Shown: positions 11,219 to 22,317 of the stretch, one piece after another | Layout of the letters: each line of letters opens with the position of its first letter | How positions within the stretch are numbered: the first letter of the stretch is position 1 | NCBI GenBank assembly: GCA_916048095.2 | Contig: OU696572.1 | Span: forward strand, 6,885,954-6,949,953 | DNA from: Sacculina carcini | Taxonomy: Eukaryota > Arthropoda > Thecostraca > Sacculinidae | DNA length: 64,000 nt | Direction of reading: 5' to 3' | The notes under the pieces: model-generated | The model's database searches: none | The model's input: the letters and a program-made list of their open reading frames with translations, nothing else | What the model was told of the DNA's origin: nothing | Translations under genes and position numbers: made by a program

Positions 11219-11272
<54 letters not shown>
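11219..11272. repeat. (TA)27 microsatellite
   Basis: This is an uninterrupted run of TA dinucleotides, directly abutting a long imperfect hairpin at 11,273-11,325. Confidence 0.95.
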
Positions 11273-11277
<5 letters not shown>

Positions 11278-11325
11278 GTATGCGGTGCTATGCACACTCA
11301 GGGTGCCTAGCACCACACACGGACA
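11273..11325. repeat. 53-bp imperfect palindrome
   Basis: The left arm begins TGTCCGTATGCGGTGC. The right arm ends with the near-complement GCACCACACACGGACA. There are about four mismatches over 25-base arms around a tiny loop. It lies between the TA tract and the LTR of element C. It could be a hairpin, a MITE relic or a foldback remnant. No coding sense is visible. Confidence 0.7.
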
Positions 11326-11352
11326 CAATGTTCACACACCTTCCAGATACAT

Positions 11353-11540
11353 TGTAACATACTGCGTGCGCCTATGCTTCGCTTGGTTACTTGAGCACTG
11401 CAAGATTATATTGCAAGCCGTGCAGCGTCTATTCGCGGAACGTCCTGGTGTATGTCTGTGTGCGGTGTGTATGTGTTCGCTGGCTATTGTGTTCACTTAA
11501 GCTCAGTCTTACGTATCGTTTTGTGAATACACGTATTACA
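11353..11540 (+). repeat. 5' LTR of element C
   Basis: TGTAACATAC to GTATTACA, 188 bp, with TG/CA ends, matching 16,152-16,339 base for base as far as I can read. Confidence 0.92.
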
Positions 11541-11645
11541 TGGCGCAGCCGACAGGATAGTGTGTGATTTTTTTTTCTCATCAATATTGTGTGATTTTGG
11601 ATTTTTTTTATAATCATATTTGTCGCTTGCTTAGCACACGCGGCA

Positions 11646-12776
11646 ATGGAGGAACACCTCACTCAGTTGACTCGATTGGTTGAGCAGCTGGCGCGACGTC
11701 AGCTCTCAGATGATGTCGACCGAGGAGCCACAGCTACTCCGGCAGTTGCTGCGATTCGAGCATCAGCTGCGGCGTTTGCGCCTCCTCCACTACACCACGA
11801 TGCTTCAATCAGTGGTTTCGACGCATGGAAGCAGAAAGTGATGGGACATGACACACTTTGCGGCATTTCCGCGTTGGCGCCAGCAGGGCAGTGTGCGGTT
11901 TTCATGTCACTGCTGGATGAAGAGTGGTGTCGTACAATGCGGCACAGCGTCACACTGAGCGATAACAGCACGCTGAACGACTGCCTGCTCGCACTAGAAC
12001 AGCGTCTGCGCTCGCAACGCAATATAATGGTGGATCGGCGCGCGTTCTACTCTCGCAAGCAGCAAGAAGGCGAGCAATTCGAAGATTTCTTATGCACTAT
12101 TCGGGAGCTCGCATCTTCGTGTGACTTTTGCCACCATTGCTGCGATGACAGACTCCGCGATCAGCTCGTCATGGGCATCGCAGACACAGCGGCGCTACAA
12201 CAAATGCTTCAAGTGTCAAGGTAAAATCTCAATTTGTCTAGAGCCATAGACATCTGCAGATCGAGTGAGATTGCGCAGCGAGACGCCAAGGTCATGGCCA
12301 ATTCAGACGGCGCCGATAGGAGGGGCACAGAAACAGAAGAGCTGGCCGTCCACCACCGCGGTGAGACTCCCCGCTCATCACCTCGAGTATGTGTCTACTG
12401 TGGCTTGACGCATTTGCCCACGGAGTCGTGCCCTGCGCGTGATCGCACATGTAACCACTGCGGTCGTCGCGGGCATTTCGCTCGCGTGTGTCGCAGTCGG
12501 CTTGGTGAAAGAACCACTGCGAGTTCGACGCCGCGAAGACGAAACAGCGACAGAGGTTACCGTAATGTGAGGAATACCAGCGTCGCCATAAATGACGCAG
12601 AACCGAATCTGACTGTGACTCAGATATATATTGGAAACGTCGGCGGTGGCCTACAGCGGTCTCGACGTGTCGCCAAATCTCCCAGGACAGTGATCCATGT
12701 CTCCGAGGTCGGCGGGACACCTCGGGCCGTTAGTTGGACACCAGATACTGGTGCAGAAGTATCAGAAATAAACTAA
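11646..12776 (+). pseudogene. gag: Element C gag and start of protease, with in-frame stop
   Basis: ATG at 11,646 starts a gag with a helical N-terminus (LTQLTRLVEQLARRQ) and the Ty3 capsid-like segment FDAWKQKVMG. A TAA at 12,222-12,224 interrupts it, and the same frame resumes at once. Downstream are a CCHC knuckle (CNHCGRRGHFARVC) and a second Cys-rich half (CVYCGLTHLPTESC). The retropepsin start TPDTGAEVSEIN is cut by another TAA at 12,774-12,776. The two stops in one long open frame suggest point mutations in a once continuous gag-protease. Confidence 0.8.
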
Positions 12777-15700
12777 ACCACTGCCAAAACGCTACACATC
12801 GATCTCTCCAAACTGGATAAGCCACAGGGAACAATAAGAGCGGCGAATGGCAAAATCCTCCTTTGCTTGGGCTCCAAACGCCTTCAGTTAACTCTTGGTG
12901 ATGAAGGATGTGTCTCACGTGTGCACATTGTACCCAGCGTGAGGAATTCGTTGCTCTCATGGATTGATGCTGTGAACCTGCGCATTATTCATGAAGCATT
13001 TCCGCAGCAAATGCCGCGTGATATGTGCTTTGGACAGGCGCAAAAGGACCACCAAAAACAACGTTTAGAGTGGCGCAAAAAGGTTCCACCGCAAGATTGC
13101 GACCGTGAAGCGCATATGAATGCGTTAAAGAATGAGTTTTCCGCAGTATTCTCGGAATCTGGGCCACTCAAGGAAATGAAAGGTGGTCCTATGCGAATTC
13201 ATATGAAGGACGATCACAAACCTCACGCAACTACAGCACCTCGCAAAGTGCCTTTCTTTATCGGCACTCGCTGCAGAAGCAATTAGAAGAACTTGAGGAG
13301 CAAGATGTCATCGAACCAGTGAGCCATCCCACAGAATGGTGCCACCCAATCGTGCCTGTCGCTAAACGCAACTCCGACGGATCGACAAATGGATGTCGAC
13401 TCACTGTCGATTTCACCAAATTGAATAAGTTTGTGGGGCGCCCCACACACCCAGTGCTCCAATCGACATCGTGTCGTCAATTGGAAATGGTAATAAGTAT
13501 TTTACCAAATTCGATGCTCGTTCAGGCTATTTTCAGGTGGCTATTCAGGAACAAGATAGAGACATCACATGCTTTATCACTCCATGGGGGCGCTATCGGT
13601 TCAAACGCGCCCCTATGGGTCTGGTCTCTAGTGGCGATGAGTATAATCGTCGAGGTGATCAAGTCCTTTCAGGATTACCCGGCGTTTTCAAAGTCGTTGA
13701 TGACATCTTGATCGCGTCTACTGATTATGACGAACATCTGCAGCGCGTTTGGACAGTGTTAGAACGCTGTGAATTTGCCGGCATAACACTCAATATCAAC
13801 AAAACGGTATTTGCTTCCAACGAAGTCGAGTATTGTGGTTTTCTGATATCTGAATCCGGTTTTTCAGTGGATGTAAAGAAGATTCAAGCCATTGCACAAT
13901 TTCCAACGCCTCTAAACATCACGGGTCTCCGGTCATTCCTCGGCCTGGCAAACCAATTCGGATATTTTTCTTACAAGATTTCACACGCAGCCGAGCCATT
14001 GCGTCAGCTGCTGAAGAAAAACAGCGAGCGGCTTTGGACAGAAGTTCACCAAACTTCTTTTGACACAGTGAAAAGAGTACTGTCAGAACCTCCTGTCCTT
14101 GGGTATTTCGACGCGAGTAGCCCAACTCGACTGGAGACTGATGCTTCGCGTGACCACGGCTTGGGATTTATCCTCAGTCAAAGGAACCAACAAGGGCAGT
14201 GGCAGATGATACAGTGCGGGTCAAGATTCATCAACGAAACCGAGAAAAGATACGCTGTTTGCGTACTTGAGTTGTTGGCGGTGGTATGGGCATGCAAAAA
14301 GTGCCACATTTACATCGCTGGTTTGCCTAATTTTGCCATAATCACCGATCACAAACCTTTTATTCCGATCCTCAATTCCAAGAGCCTAGGCGATATATCA
14401 AACCCGAGGCTGCAGCGGTTCAGGGAACGTTTGCTTCATCTGACATTCACAGCTTGTTGGACCTCTGGCTCCGCTCACACAGCAGCTGATGCACTGTCAA
14501 GAGCGCCAACTCAACCAGCTGAACCTCAAGACGACGCCCTCGACTTAACCAATGGTTTTTCTATCCAAACCATCCACCGATTCGGAGATTGCGACAACTT
14601 TTGCGTCCGCACGACGCCCATGTCCACTACACTGGACCAAATCCGAGCAGCTTCTAGTGAAGACTCAGAGTGTCGTGATCTGATCCAGTATATAAAAGAC
14701 GGATTCCCGTCCACTAAAATCAGTCTGCCGGTTAATCTTCATCCCTATTGGTCTATCCGTGATGATCTGTCTGTCGACAATGGTATAGTGTTGTACGGTT
14801 GTCGCGTAGTGATACCACGTTCTCTTCGTGCTGGCACGCTGGTCCGCCTGCACGACGCACATCAGGGTCAGGAAAAAACAGTCCAGCGCGCAAGACAAAC
14901 GGTATTTTGGCCGGGGATCAAAAACGACATCCATCAGCATGTCGCGAAGTGCTTAGAGTGTAAAAAGTACCAACGAAGTCTACAGAAAGAGCCCTACAAA
15001 TGTGATTCCCTCCCTTCTCGAGTATTTGAGTGTGTGTCAGCCGACTACTTTGAGTATGGGGGACGTACGTATCTCGTCTACGTGGACAGGCTGTCAAACG
15101 GGCCGTTTGTTTTTCACTGCACAGGGGAAACATCGGCGAGACACCTGGTGATGATGCTTCGCCGGTTGTTCGGCATGACAGGTGTTCCTACAGAATTCGC
15201 CACGGATGGAGGCCCGCCGTTCTCTTCCAGACGGGTGCGTGAATTTCTACGTCGCTGGGGTGTTACTCATCGTACATCCAGCGCGTATTTCCCTTAGTCA
15301 AATGGTCATGCCGAGTCTGCCATAAAACGCGTGAAGCGGCTTGTCCAGAAGACAACTTGCGGGGGGAATATAGACTCTGACGCGTTCACACGTGGGATGT
15401 TGGAGCTCAGGAATTCTCCCGGAATATCTGGTCGCTCCCCTGCTCAGATATTGTACGGCCACCCTCTGAAATCAAGCGTTCCTGCTCATCACTCAGCGTT
15501 CGACCCAGAGTGGCAGAAACGTGCTGAAGAGTGTGATCAACAAGCGGCTAAGTCAGTTGAAAGCCGTGTGAAATACTACAACCGCTCGGCAAGGACCCTT
15601 TCTCCACTCAGCACAGGATTGGCAGTCGCTGTGCAGTGCCCGAAAACCAAACTCTGGGACAAGGTTGGTTCAGTTGTAGCACCGGAATTAGGAATTGGGA

Positions 15701-16002
15701 ACCACCGAAATTACGCTGTACGTCTCCCCAGCGGACGCCTATCATGGAGGAATAGACGACATTTGATGCCACTAAAAGGCGCCATCACTGAGATCTATGC
15801 AGCGCCGGCAAACGATCAATTGTCACCTGAACGTCCCGACATCAGGAGACAATGCACAGAAGATGACCATCAAGATCAGGACAAGCCTCGCCCCCATGGT
15901 GAAGATGTACTCGTGGACGAAGACCACAATCATCTAGGTCCACGTTGTAGTGCGCGCCAGCGACGTGCTCCTAGCTACCTAGATGACTACATTACAATGT
16001 GA
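12777..16002 (+). pseudogene. pol: Element C pol remainder: protease, RT, RNase H, integrase, with frameshifts and a stop
   Basis: The protease continues in frame after the 12,776 stop (RAANGKILLCLGSKR). The register changes near 13,255 and again near 13,470. RT shows TKFDARSGYFQVAI and VVDDILIAS, i.e. VDD at the catalytic site. RNase H has LETDASRDHGLG, ITDHKPFIPI and TAADALSRA. Integrase has a zinc region ending CLECKKYQ, acidic residues in SADYFEYGG and ATDGGPPFSS, then a TAG at 15,295-15,297 just before SNGHAESA, which carries the last catalytic acid. The end RRAPSYLDDYITM closes at 16,002. Confidence 0.85.
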
Positions 16003-16151
16003 TTTTCGTACATACTTTCTGCCTGTCTGGCTCATTCTATATTTGTATTTGTGTAAGCTTATTCGTAGAGCAGGTACTTGATTTACTTCACGAATCCACG
16101 ATGCAGGTTGATTGAAGTTGTATAAACTGTTGTTATCAAACTTGGGGAAGG

Positions 16152-16339
16152 TGTAACATACTGCGTGCGCCTATGCTTCGCTTGGTTACTTGAGCACTGC
16201 AAGATTATATTGCAAGCCGTGCAGCGTCTATTCGCGGAACGTCCTGGTGTATGTCTGTGTGCGGTGTGTATGTGTTCGCTGGCTATTGTGTTCACTTAAG
16301 CTCAGTCTTACGTATCGTTTTGTGAATACACGTATTACA
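16152..16339 (+). repeat. 3' LTR of element C
   Basis: 188-bp copy of 11,353-11,540, preceded by a G/A-rich polypurine tract at 16,139-16,151 and followed by ATACAT. Confidence 0.92.
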
Positions 16340-17093
16340 ATACATGTTGACCGAGTTTATGTTGACAATACATGAAAATATGCTGCATTGTACAACTTTA
16401 CAACTGAAATATTTTCTTGATAGTATGAAACAATTGTTCTAAAAGTTCAAAATTGTCCTAAATCTAAATAGTTTCTCTTAAAAATGAAAAAGTTGCAAAA
16501 GTTGCGCTAAAACAAAAAGTTGCAAAAAGTTGCATTTATAACTTATTAAATACTTACCTCAGATCAATAAAATATTGATTTTTGGGCTTCTTATGATGAA
16601 CAGATTCTATGATAAAAAAGTTGCATTTGCAACAAAAGGTCACCCTAGGGTGACCTTGTGTTGCGCTAAAAATCAAGAAAAGTTGCGCTAAAAAATTCAA
16701 AAAGTTGCGCTAAAAATTCAAAAAAGTTGCGCTAAAAAGTTGCACTAATTTGTTTTCGAAAACACCACTAAAAATGGTTGTGAATGTTCGAATAACGAAT
16801 TGTTTGACAAATGTTCTAAGATTTTCAGTATGAACATTTTGGGATAAGTTCCTGTTAACTTTAGCATTTTCAGGTATTTTGTCATGAAATTTGTTTTTAT
16901 TTGAGCGCGGACCCTAAAATATATGTATATTTATCGTGACGAAGTATTATTCCGTTGTTGAATTTCAATGTCATTGTTTTTTAAATATCAATACATTTAG
17001 CGTCTAGAATCAATGTTTAAGTTAATCAAGCCACTAACAAATATCCCAAATTGATGCAAGAACCATATGCTAGCGTTGTTGCTCTAAAGTTGA
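16340..17093. repeat. AT-rich DNA with degenerate GTTGCGCTAAAA tandem repeats
   Basis: Between elements C and D the DNA is AT-rich. At 16,480-16,750 the motif AAAAAGTTGC, often extended to AAAAGTTGCGCTAAAAATTC, recurs at least eight times at irregular spacing. The repeats flank a long palindrome at 16,629-16,664. No coding frame of note was seen. The last five bases (GTTGA, 17,089-17,093) are the target duplication of element D. Confidence 0.65.
16629..16664. repeat. 36-bp near-perfect palindrome
   Basis: The core AAGGTCACC-CTAG-GGTGACCTT is a perfect 22-bp palindrome. Extended outward to GCAACA and TGTTGC there is one mismatched pair. It lies inside the GTTGC repeat patch, so the outer arms are part of that repeat motif. 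Confidence 0.85.
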
Positions 17094-17262
17094 TGTTGTG
17101 TGAAAACATTTGGCGAAATCCATCGTGAATTGGCAACTTTATGTATATTGTATGATTTTGTTTGACACATCGAGTGTCGTTTGGTGTATATTGCGTGAGA
17201 GAATATATGGTATTGTTTTGAGGTGGATTTCTCGTTGATTACTTAGAATAAAGATGTCAACA
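17094..17262 (+). repeat. 5' LTR of element D
   Basis: TGTTGTGTG to TGTCAACA. The initiating ATG of the polyprotein (17,254) lies within its last nine bases. About 3% different from the 3' LTR. Confidence 0.9.
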
Positions 17263-19890
17263 GGTTATGGGCCCAGACGGCTTCTGTTTGATGGTGATGC
17301 TCAGAATTTTGATTTGTGGGAGACTAATTTTTTGGGATATCTTAGGATTCAGAAACTCCACCATGTAGTTGTGCCAGTAGAAGGAAGGACAATCTCTACT
17401 GATGATAATGCATTAGTTTTTGCGGAGCTCATACAGTATCTTGACGACAAAAGCCTCTCATTGATAATGAGAGAAGCCAAGGATGATGGTGGAAAAGCTC
17501 TAAAGATTTTGAGAGAACACTACCGGTCGTGCAGAACACCAAGAATAATTTTATTGTACACGGAACTTACATCTTTGAAGAAGTCAGCAAATGAGGATAC
17601 GACAGATTACGTCATCCGAGCGGAAAATGCTGCAACTGGTCTGAAAAATGCGGGTGAATTGGTGAGTGATAATCTTTTGACGGCGATGGTTCTCAAGGGT
17701 CTCCCTGCTGAATATCAAGCGTTCACAGCAGTGATAACGCAGAAGGAAAAACCGACGACCTTCTCCGATTTCAAAGTGGCATTGCGAAGCTTTGAAGAAA
17801 ATGTCCAGATCAAGGAATTGGATGGCGACACTATTCTGAAAACAAAAACTATGGCAGTCAGCGAGGGAGCGACTGTTGCTGATCGGCGTCCTCTGGTGAC
17901 ATGTTATGGTTGTGGTGAAAAGGGGCATATACTGCGAAACTGCACTCAGAAACCGCGCAGATGGTGTGAAGTGTGTAACAGTCACACTCATGATACCAAA
18001 TTCTGCAGGAGGAAAATTCATGTGAAAACTGTGAGCAACGAGAACGACGATTTTGTATTCAAGGTCAGTAATAATGTTATTAACGTAGATATTGATGATG
18101 TGAATGTTGAAAGAGGTGGTTTTGGTCATGTGGAAGTGGTTAATAGTTTGCTTGTTGATTGCGGAGCTACAGCGCATATTGTGAGAGATCGTGATAATTT
18201 TGTGTCTTTTGATGAAACGTTTGATGGTTCTCGTCATTGTATTGAGTTGGCGGATGGTAGTCGAGTTAAGGGTGTTGTCGAACAAAAGGGAACAGCTTGT
18301 GTTTCACTGTATGATTCAGGCGGTGAATCTAGACATGTTTTGCTAGAAAATGCTCTACTTGTGCCATCATTTTCTCAGAACATTCTTTCTGTACAGGCTG
18401 CTGCAGAAAAGGGAAGTGAAGTGTCTTTTATTGGTAATCACGGATATTTGATCACACCTGATGGAACAAGGTTTCATATTAAGAAAAAGTGTAATCTTTA
18501 TTATCTGTATAGTGTTGTACATGATAATGATGCCCGGCGATCACTAAAATCGTGGCATAGTGCTTTTGGTCATTGTAATGTGAATGATATATTTAAATTG
18601 GAAAAGGTAGTGAATGGAATGACAATCACTAACAGAAATTGTTTCGATTGTGATGTTTGTATTGAGGGTAAAATGACTCAAAATCGTAACAAGAAAACAG
18701 ATGCTCGTGCAAGTAACATTCTTGAACTTGTGCATAGCGATTTAACCGGCGCTATTGATCATTGATCGAAAGAAGGTTACAGGTATTCAATGAACTTTGT
18801 AGATGATTATTCAGGTATGACGTATGTGTATTTTCTGAGACGCAAATGTGATGCCACACAGGCTTTTGAAAGGTTCTTGGCGGATGTCAACATGTATGGC
18901 TGCGTAAAGAGACTGAGAACAGATCAAGGAACTGAGTATACTGCTCATGATTTCCAGAAAATCCTGATCAGACATAATATTAAACATGAAATATCTGCCC
19001 CGCATTCACCTCACCAGAATGGAACCGCGGAAAGATCATGGCGAACACTTTTCGAAATGGCCAGGTGTTTGCTTATTGAGGCTAAGTTACCGAAGGAATT
19101 GTGGGTGTATGCCGTGATGACATCGGCTCATATTCGTAATAGATGCTACGTAAACAGGTTGAAGAGAACACCATACGAAGCATTCACAGGAAACAAACCT
19201 GACGTAAGTAATATGAGACCGTTTGGAGTAACGTGTCATGCTTATGTTCATGACAAAAGTAAACTAGATGCACGGAGCAAAAGGGATGTGTTTATTGGAT
19301 ATGACCGGAGTAGTCCCGCATATTTTGTGTATTTCCAAACACATGAAAATGTGAGAAAGGTGCGATTGGTAAAATTCAGTGAGAATGATACACTCGCAAA
19401 TGAGGATTGCAGAGAATATGTACAACCAGACGTGGGTGAGGATGTTTGTGATGTACCTGCACCGAGTGTAGCTCTAGATTCAGTGGGAGCAGAGACAGTG
19501 TCCGCTAAAGAAAGAAGTCTGGTAGAAGTGGAGGAAAGAGTACGTGATACTATGAGTGGTGGTCCAGGGGGAGAGAACACAGATGAATCAACAGGGGACT
19601 TAAGGGAAAGTCGCCAACGGTATCCTAAGCGAACTACGTGCAAACCAAAGTACCTAGATGACTACATTTGTGAAACTGATTCCGATTCAGATGGAGTGAA
19701 CGCGGTGGTTCACTTCTGCTATCAACCGAATGCACGTGACTGGGAGAATGCCATGCAAAAGCAGATGAACGCTTTCAAGGAAAATGACACGTATAGCCTT
19801 GTGCCTTTACCCGAAGATAAGCATTCAGTGGGAGGACGATGGGTATTTACACTGAAACAAGGAGACAATAACAAATATAAAGCCAGATGA
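17254..19890 (+). pseudogene. Element D gag-protease-integrase polyprotein with internal TGA and lost RT
   Basis: The frame starts at ATG 17,254. It includes a CCHC knuckle (CYGCGEKGHILRNC, about residue 212) and a protease whose active site reads VDCGATAHIV, with Cys where DSG/DTG is usual. A zinc-binding pre-integrase region (WHSAFGHC, then CDVCIEGK) and an integrase core (VHSDLTG, LRTDQGTEYT, NGTAERSWRT) follow. A TGA at 18,763-18,765 interrupts the integrase in the same frame. The protein ends shortly after WVFTLKQGDNNKYKA, the first RT motif, at 19,890. RT and RNase H are gone, so it could move only with help from a complete relative. Confidence 0.88.
17263..17276 (+). promoter_or_regulatory. 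Primer binding site of element D (initiator tRNA-Met anticodon region)
   Basis: GGTTATGGGCCCAG directly follows the 5' LTR. From memory it is the complement of the anticodon stem-loop of eukaryotic initiator tRNA-Met. Drosophila copia is known to prime from such a tRNA half-molecule rather than from the tRNA 3' end. Here the site is translated as part of the polyprotein. Confidence 0.75.
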
Positions 19891-20042
19891 TGAACAATTG
19901 ACACTTCACTGGTAAACATGGAGCAGCCTGATATGAATGTTTGTATCAAAGTGTTCTTTCGTGTTTCTTGGTTCGGCTGTTGTTCATTGCGTTACAGGTT
20001 CTCGTTTATGCGTGTGGATTTCGTAACATGTTTTAGTGGGAG

Positions 20043-20211
20043 TGTTGTGTGAAAACATTTAGCGAAATCCATCGTGAATTGGCAACTTTATGTATATTGT
20101 ATGATTGTGTTTGGCACATCGTGTGTCGTTTGGTGTATATTGCGTGAGAGAATATATGGTATTGTTTTGAGGTGGATTTCTCGTTGATTACCTAGAATAA
20201 AGATGTCAACA
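20043..20211 (+). repeat. 3' LTR of element D
   Basis: 169-bp partner of 17,094-17,262, preceded by a purine tract and followed by GTTGA. Confidence 0.9.
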
Positions 20212-20397
20212 GTTGATATTCAGAATGCAATATAGTTTGCTCCAGATTAATCAAAACCAGATGCAACTGTATAAAGAGTAAGAATAACTCAAAACACAAA
20301 ATATATTTGTATGCGAATACATAATCAGTCAAAAGAATTGTAATACATCCTCAAATAGGCCTCCACATTTTTTATCAAAGTTCCGGTCGTCTGCAAG

Positions 20398-21120
20398 CTA
20401 CTTGTTCAGCATGCTGAAGCACCTTTCAACTGAAACAGATGTTGCCTGACAATGCTGCAGACTCACATACAGAGCTGGTGAGATGTAACTGCGCTCGTAC
20501 TTCAGAATGGCCTTCAGGTCTGTGTTTTTCTCGATCCTTTTGGTGAGATATTGTCTGAGATCAGCATCTTCACCGAATTTCAGCTTGGTCAAATCACTGA
20601 ACGCTGTCTTTAATGTGTAATAATGGCTTTCGACTCTGGGAAACAATTGAGCGAGCTCAACGTAGTTCCGCTTGATCGCAGCCAGGTCTTCGATGATTGT
20701 TGCATTCCCAAGTGCCTCCTTGGCTCGAGACACCAAAAGACCTCCTTCGAACCAGAAACAGTCTCTTTAACCTCTGGCAAATTTTCTGCGTAATAAAACG
20801 CCGCGTTCAACCAACTTGCCCATCGTGTGACAACAGGTTGCGGTGGACATCCTATGGCATTGAACGCGTTTTGGCGACTCCGATTTTTCGTAGTAGCAGC
20901 CTTCACTCGAGCGATTAGTGTGTCTACACTGGGAAACTTGGTTCGGACCTTTTCAGCACAGCTGTGTAAAAGGTGTACATCACAGGTGACATGAGAGGCG
21001 CGGGTAAAGCTTCTTCAGTGTGTTGCCTGCACTCACCATGTACCTGGCAGCATCTGAAATGAGCAGGACAACCTTGCTTCGTTGAACGTCGACTCTTTTG
21101 ACAGCGTCATAAAAGCAGAT
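20398..21120 (-). pseudogene. hAT-superfamily transposase, C-terminal remnant
   Basis: Minus-strand frames give segments typical of hAT transposases. VVLLISDAARYM is readable around 21,040-21,070. PPQPVVTRWASWLNAA follows near 20,830. The C-terminal dimerisation segment ends TSVSVERCFSMLNK at about 20,400-20,440. Register changes near 20,730 and 20,940 break it into at least three pieces, and no N-terminal BED finger, inverted repeats or target duplication were seen. It is an old fossil. The family resemblance is by motif memory only. Confidence 0.7.
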
Positions 21121-21230
21121 ACATGACCTAACGGCGTTTTTTCATCAAGAAAGAAGCATAGGAAAATATATCAGAGAAAGTGATGTATTACTTATTGTAG
21201 ACAATTTGCAGTGATGAAAATGTTCTGAAG

Positions 21231-21913
21231 TAATCATATTTGATTTGTGAGTCCTGTGTCTGTCAAGAACTTCAGAGTGTGAGGAACATATCTAGGGTTG
21301 TATAGAAGCAGATTCAGAGATATGGATGTATTTTGAGGAAAGCTGTGTAGTAGGAGGTGACGTTGAATTCTGTATTTGGGACAGTGGAGCAGAACGTGTT
21401 GTATGTCGAGCGTAGCGCTGCATATGGCGCATAGTTCAGGAGGATTGTGTCGAAATATGTGGCTGTGTGTGAGAAGAGTGTGCCCGATGCGGAGTCTGGT
21501 GAGGGCTGTGTGTATTCGGCGCTGACACGGAGGATCTTTGTGGCCGCGTGTGATGTAATGCTTAGACTGATGAGAGAAAGGTGCTGATGGATAAGGCATC
21601 GGGCCGGAAGTTGTCGAAATTTTGGAGATTGAGAAGAATGTGAGAACATGGATGATCAGGATCTGCCAGAATTTTTATACAATACTTGATAATTTGTTGT
21701 AATCTGCGAGAATGAAGAGAAGTGACACCGAGCTCCAGATGTAGTTTTTGTATAGGGGAGGAACGTATAGCGCCAGTCGCCAGACGAAGACAGGAATTTT
21801 GTAAAATATCGAGATTGACTAATGTTGAATTAGGAGATAAAATAAAGACACTGGAGCAGTACTCTAATATTGGGCGGATTAATGTATAATATAGTTTGAT
21901 GATAATTTTGTGG
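21231..21913 (-). mobile_element. 5'-truncated LINE (jockey/I-like RT tail)
   Basis: The minus-strand frames carry the end of a LINE RT: LYYTLIRPILEYCSSVF, then LRLATGAIRSSPI. The other piece carries the C-terminal Cys-rich end: RLRIGHTLLTHSHIF, then CAICSATLDIQHVLLHC. The spacing is too short for a full RNase H between them, so part is deleted. The 3' end lies near 21,231, with no poly(A) visible. The 5' break abuts a Ty3 integrase fragment at about 21,914. It has no internal promoter or ORF1. Confidence 0.75.
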
Positions 21914-22317
21914 CCGGCACGGCTCATTGTACACCGTCGACCTACGTGCCGCCGCGATTGATGACTTGCGATCAGGTGTGGGTGCGCGTGGACCGAGTCC
22001 GCCAACCACTGGAGGCACCGTATCGCGGTCCTTTCCGTGTCATATCCAGATCGCCGAAGGTGTTCCGAATCGAGTTACCTTCCGGCACTACCGAAACCAT
22101 CTCTATTGACCGTCTAAAGCCGGCGTTCGTCAAGAGTCCGCAGTCGCTGTCATCAGCACCTGTTCCACGGTCGCCAGTTCCGGCCGCCAGGCGAGCACCA
22201 CCCCAGTCTCGACCCGCACCGGTGCCCGCTCCGCGCACCTCGGCGCCAAGAACTGTTCGCACCAGAGCGGGCCGCGCCGTCACATTTAAACAACAACCAG
22301 ATTTTTTCTATTTCTAG
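21914..22317 (+). pseudogene. Ty3 integrase C-terminal tail of element E
   Basis: The segment TCDQVWVRVDRVRQPLEAPY followed by GPFRVISRSPKVFRIEL closely parallels the integrase tail of element B. It ends in a proline/arginine-rich stretch and QQPDFFYF, the counterpart of DFEYF in B. All upstream pol is missing; LINE sequence abuts it at 21,913. It shows that a relative of element B once lay here. Confidence 0.8.

Larger units (their letters stand above)
11353..16339 (+). mobile_element. Complete Ty3-type LTR retrotransposon C
   Basis: Two 188-bp LTRs (11,353-11,540 and 16,152-16,339) appear identical by eye. ATACAT occurs immediately outside both ends (11,347-11,352 and 16,340-16,345), giving a target duplication of up to 6 bp. 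A primer-site-like TGGCGCAGCCGACAGGATAG adjoins the 5' LTR. A polypurine tract AACTTGGGGAAGG adjoins the 3' LTR. The order is gag, protease, RT, RNase H, integrase. Despite identical LTRs, the coding region has three in-frame stops and two frameshifts. Confidence 0.92.
17094..20211 (+). mobile_element. Internally deleted Ty1/copia-type retrotransposon D
   Basis: LTRs of 169 bp lie at 17,094-17,262 and 20,043-20,211 with about five differences. GTTGA flanks both ends (17,089-17,093 and 20,212-20,216), the 5-bp duplication expected for copia. A purine tract TTTTAGTGGGAG precedes the 3' LTR. The polyprotein order gag-protease-integrase-RT is copia-like, but nearly all of RT and RNase H is missing. 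At 3.1 kb the element is much shorter than the usual ~5 kb. Confidence 0.92.
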
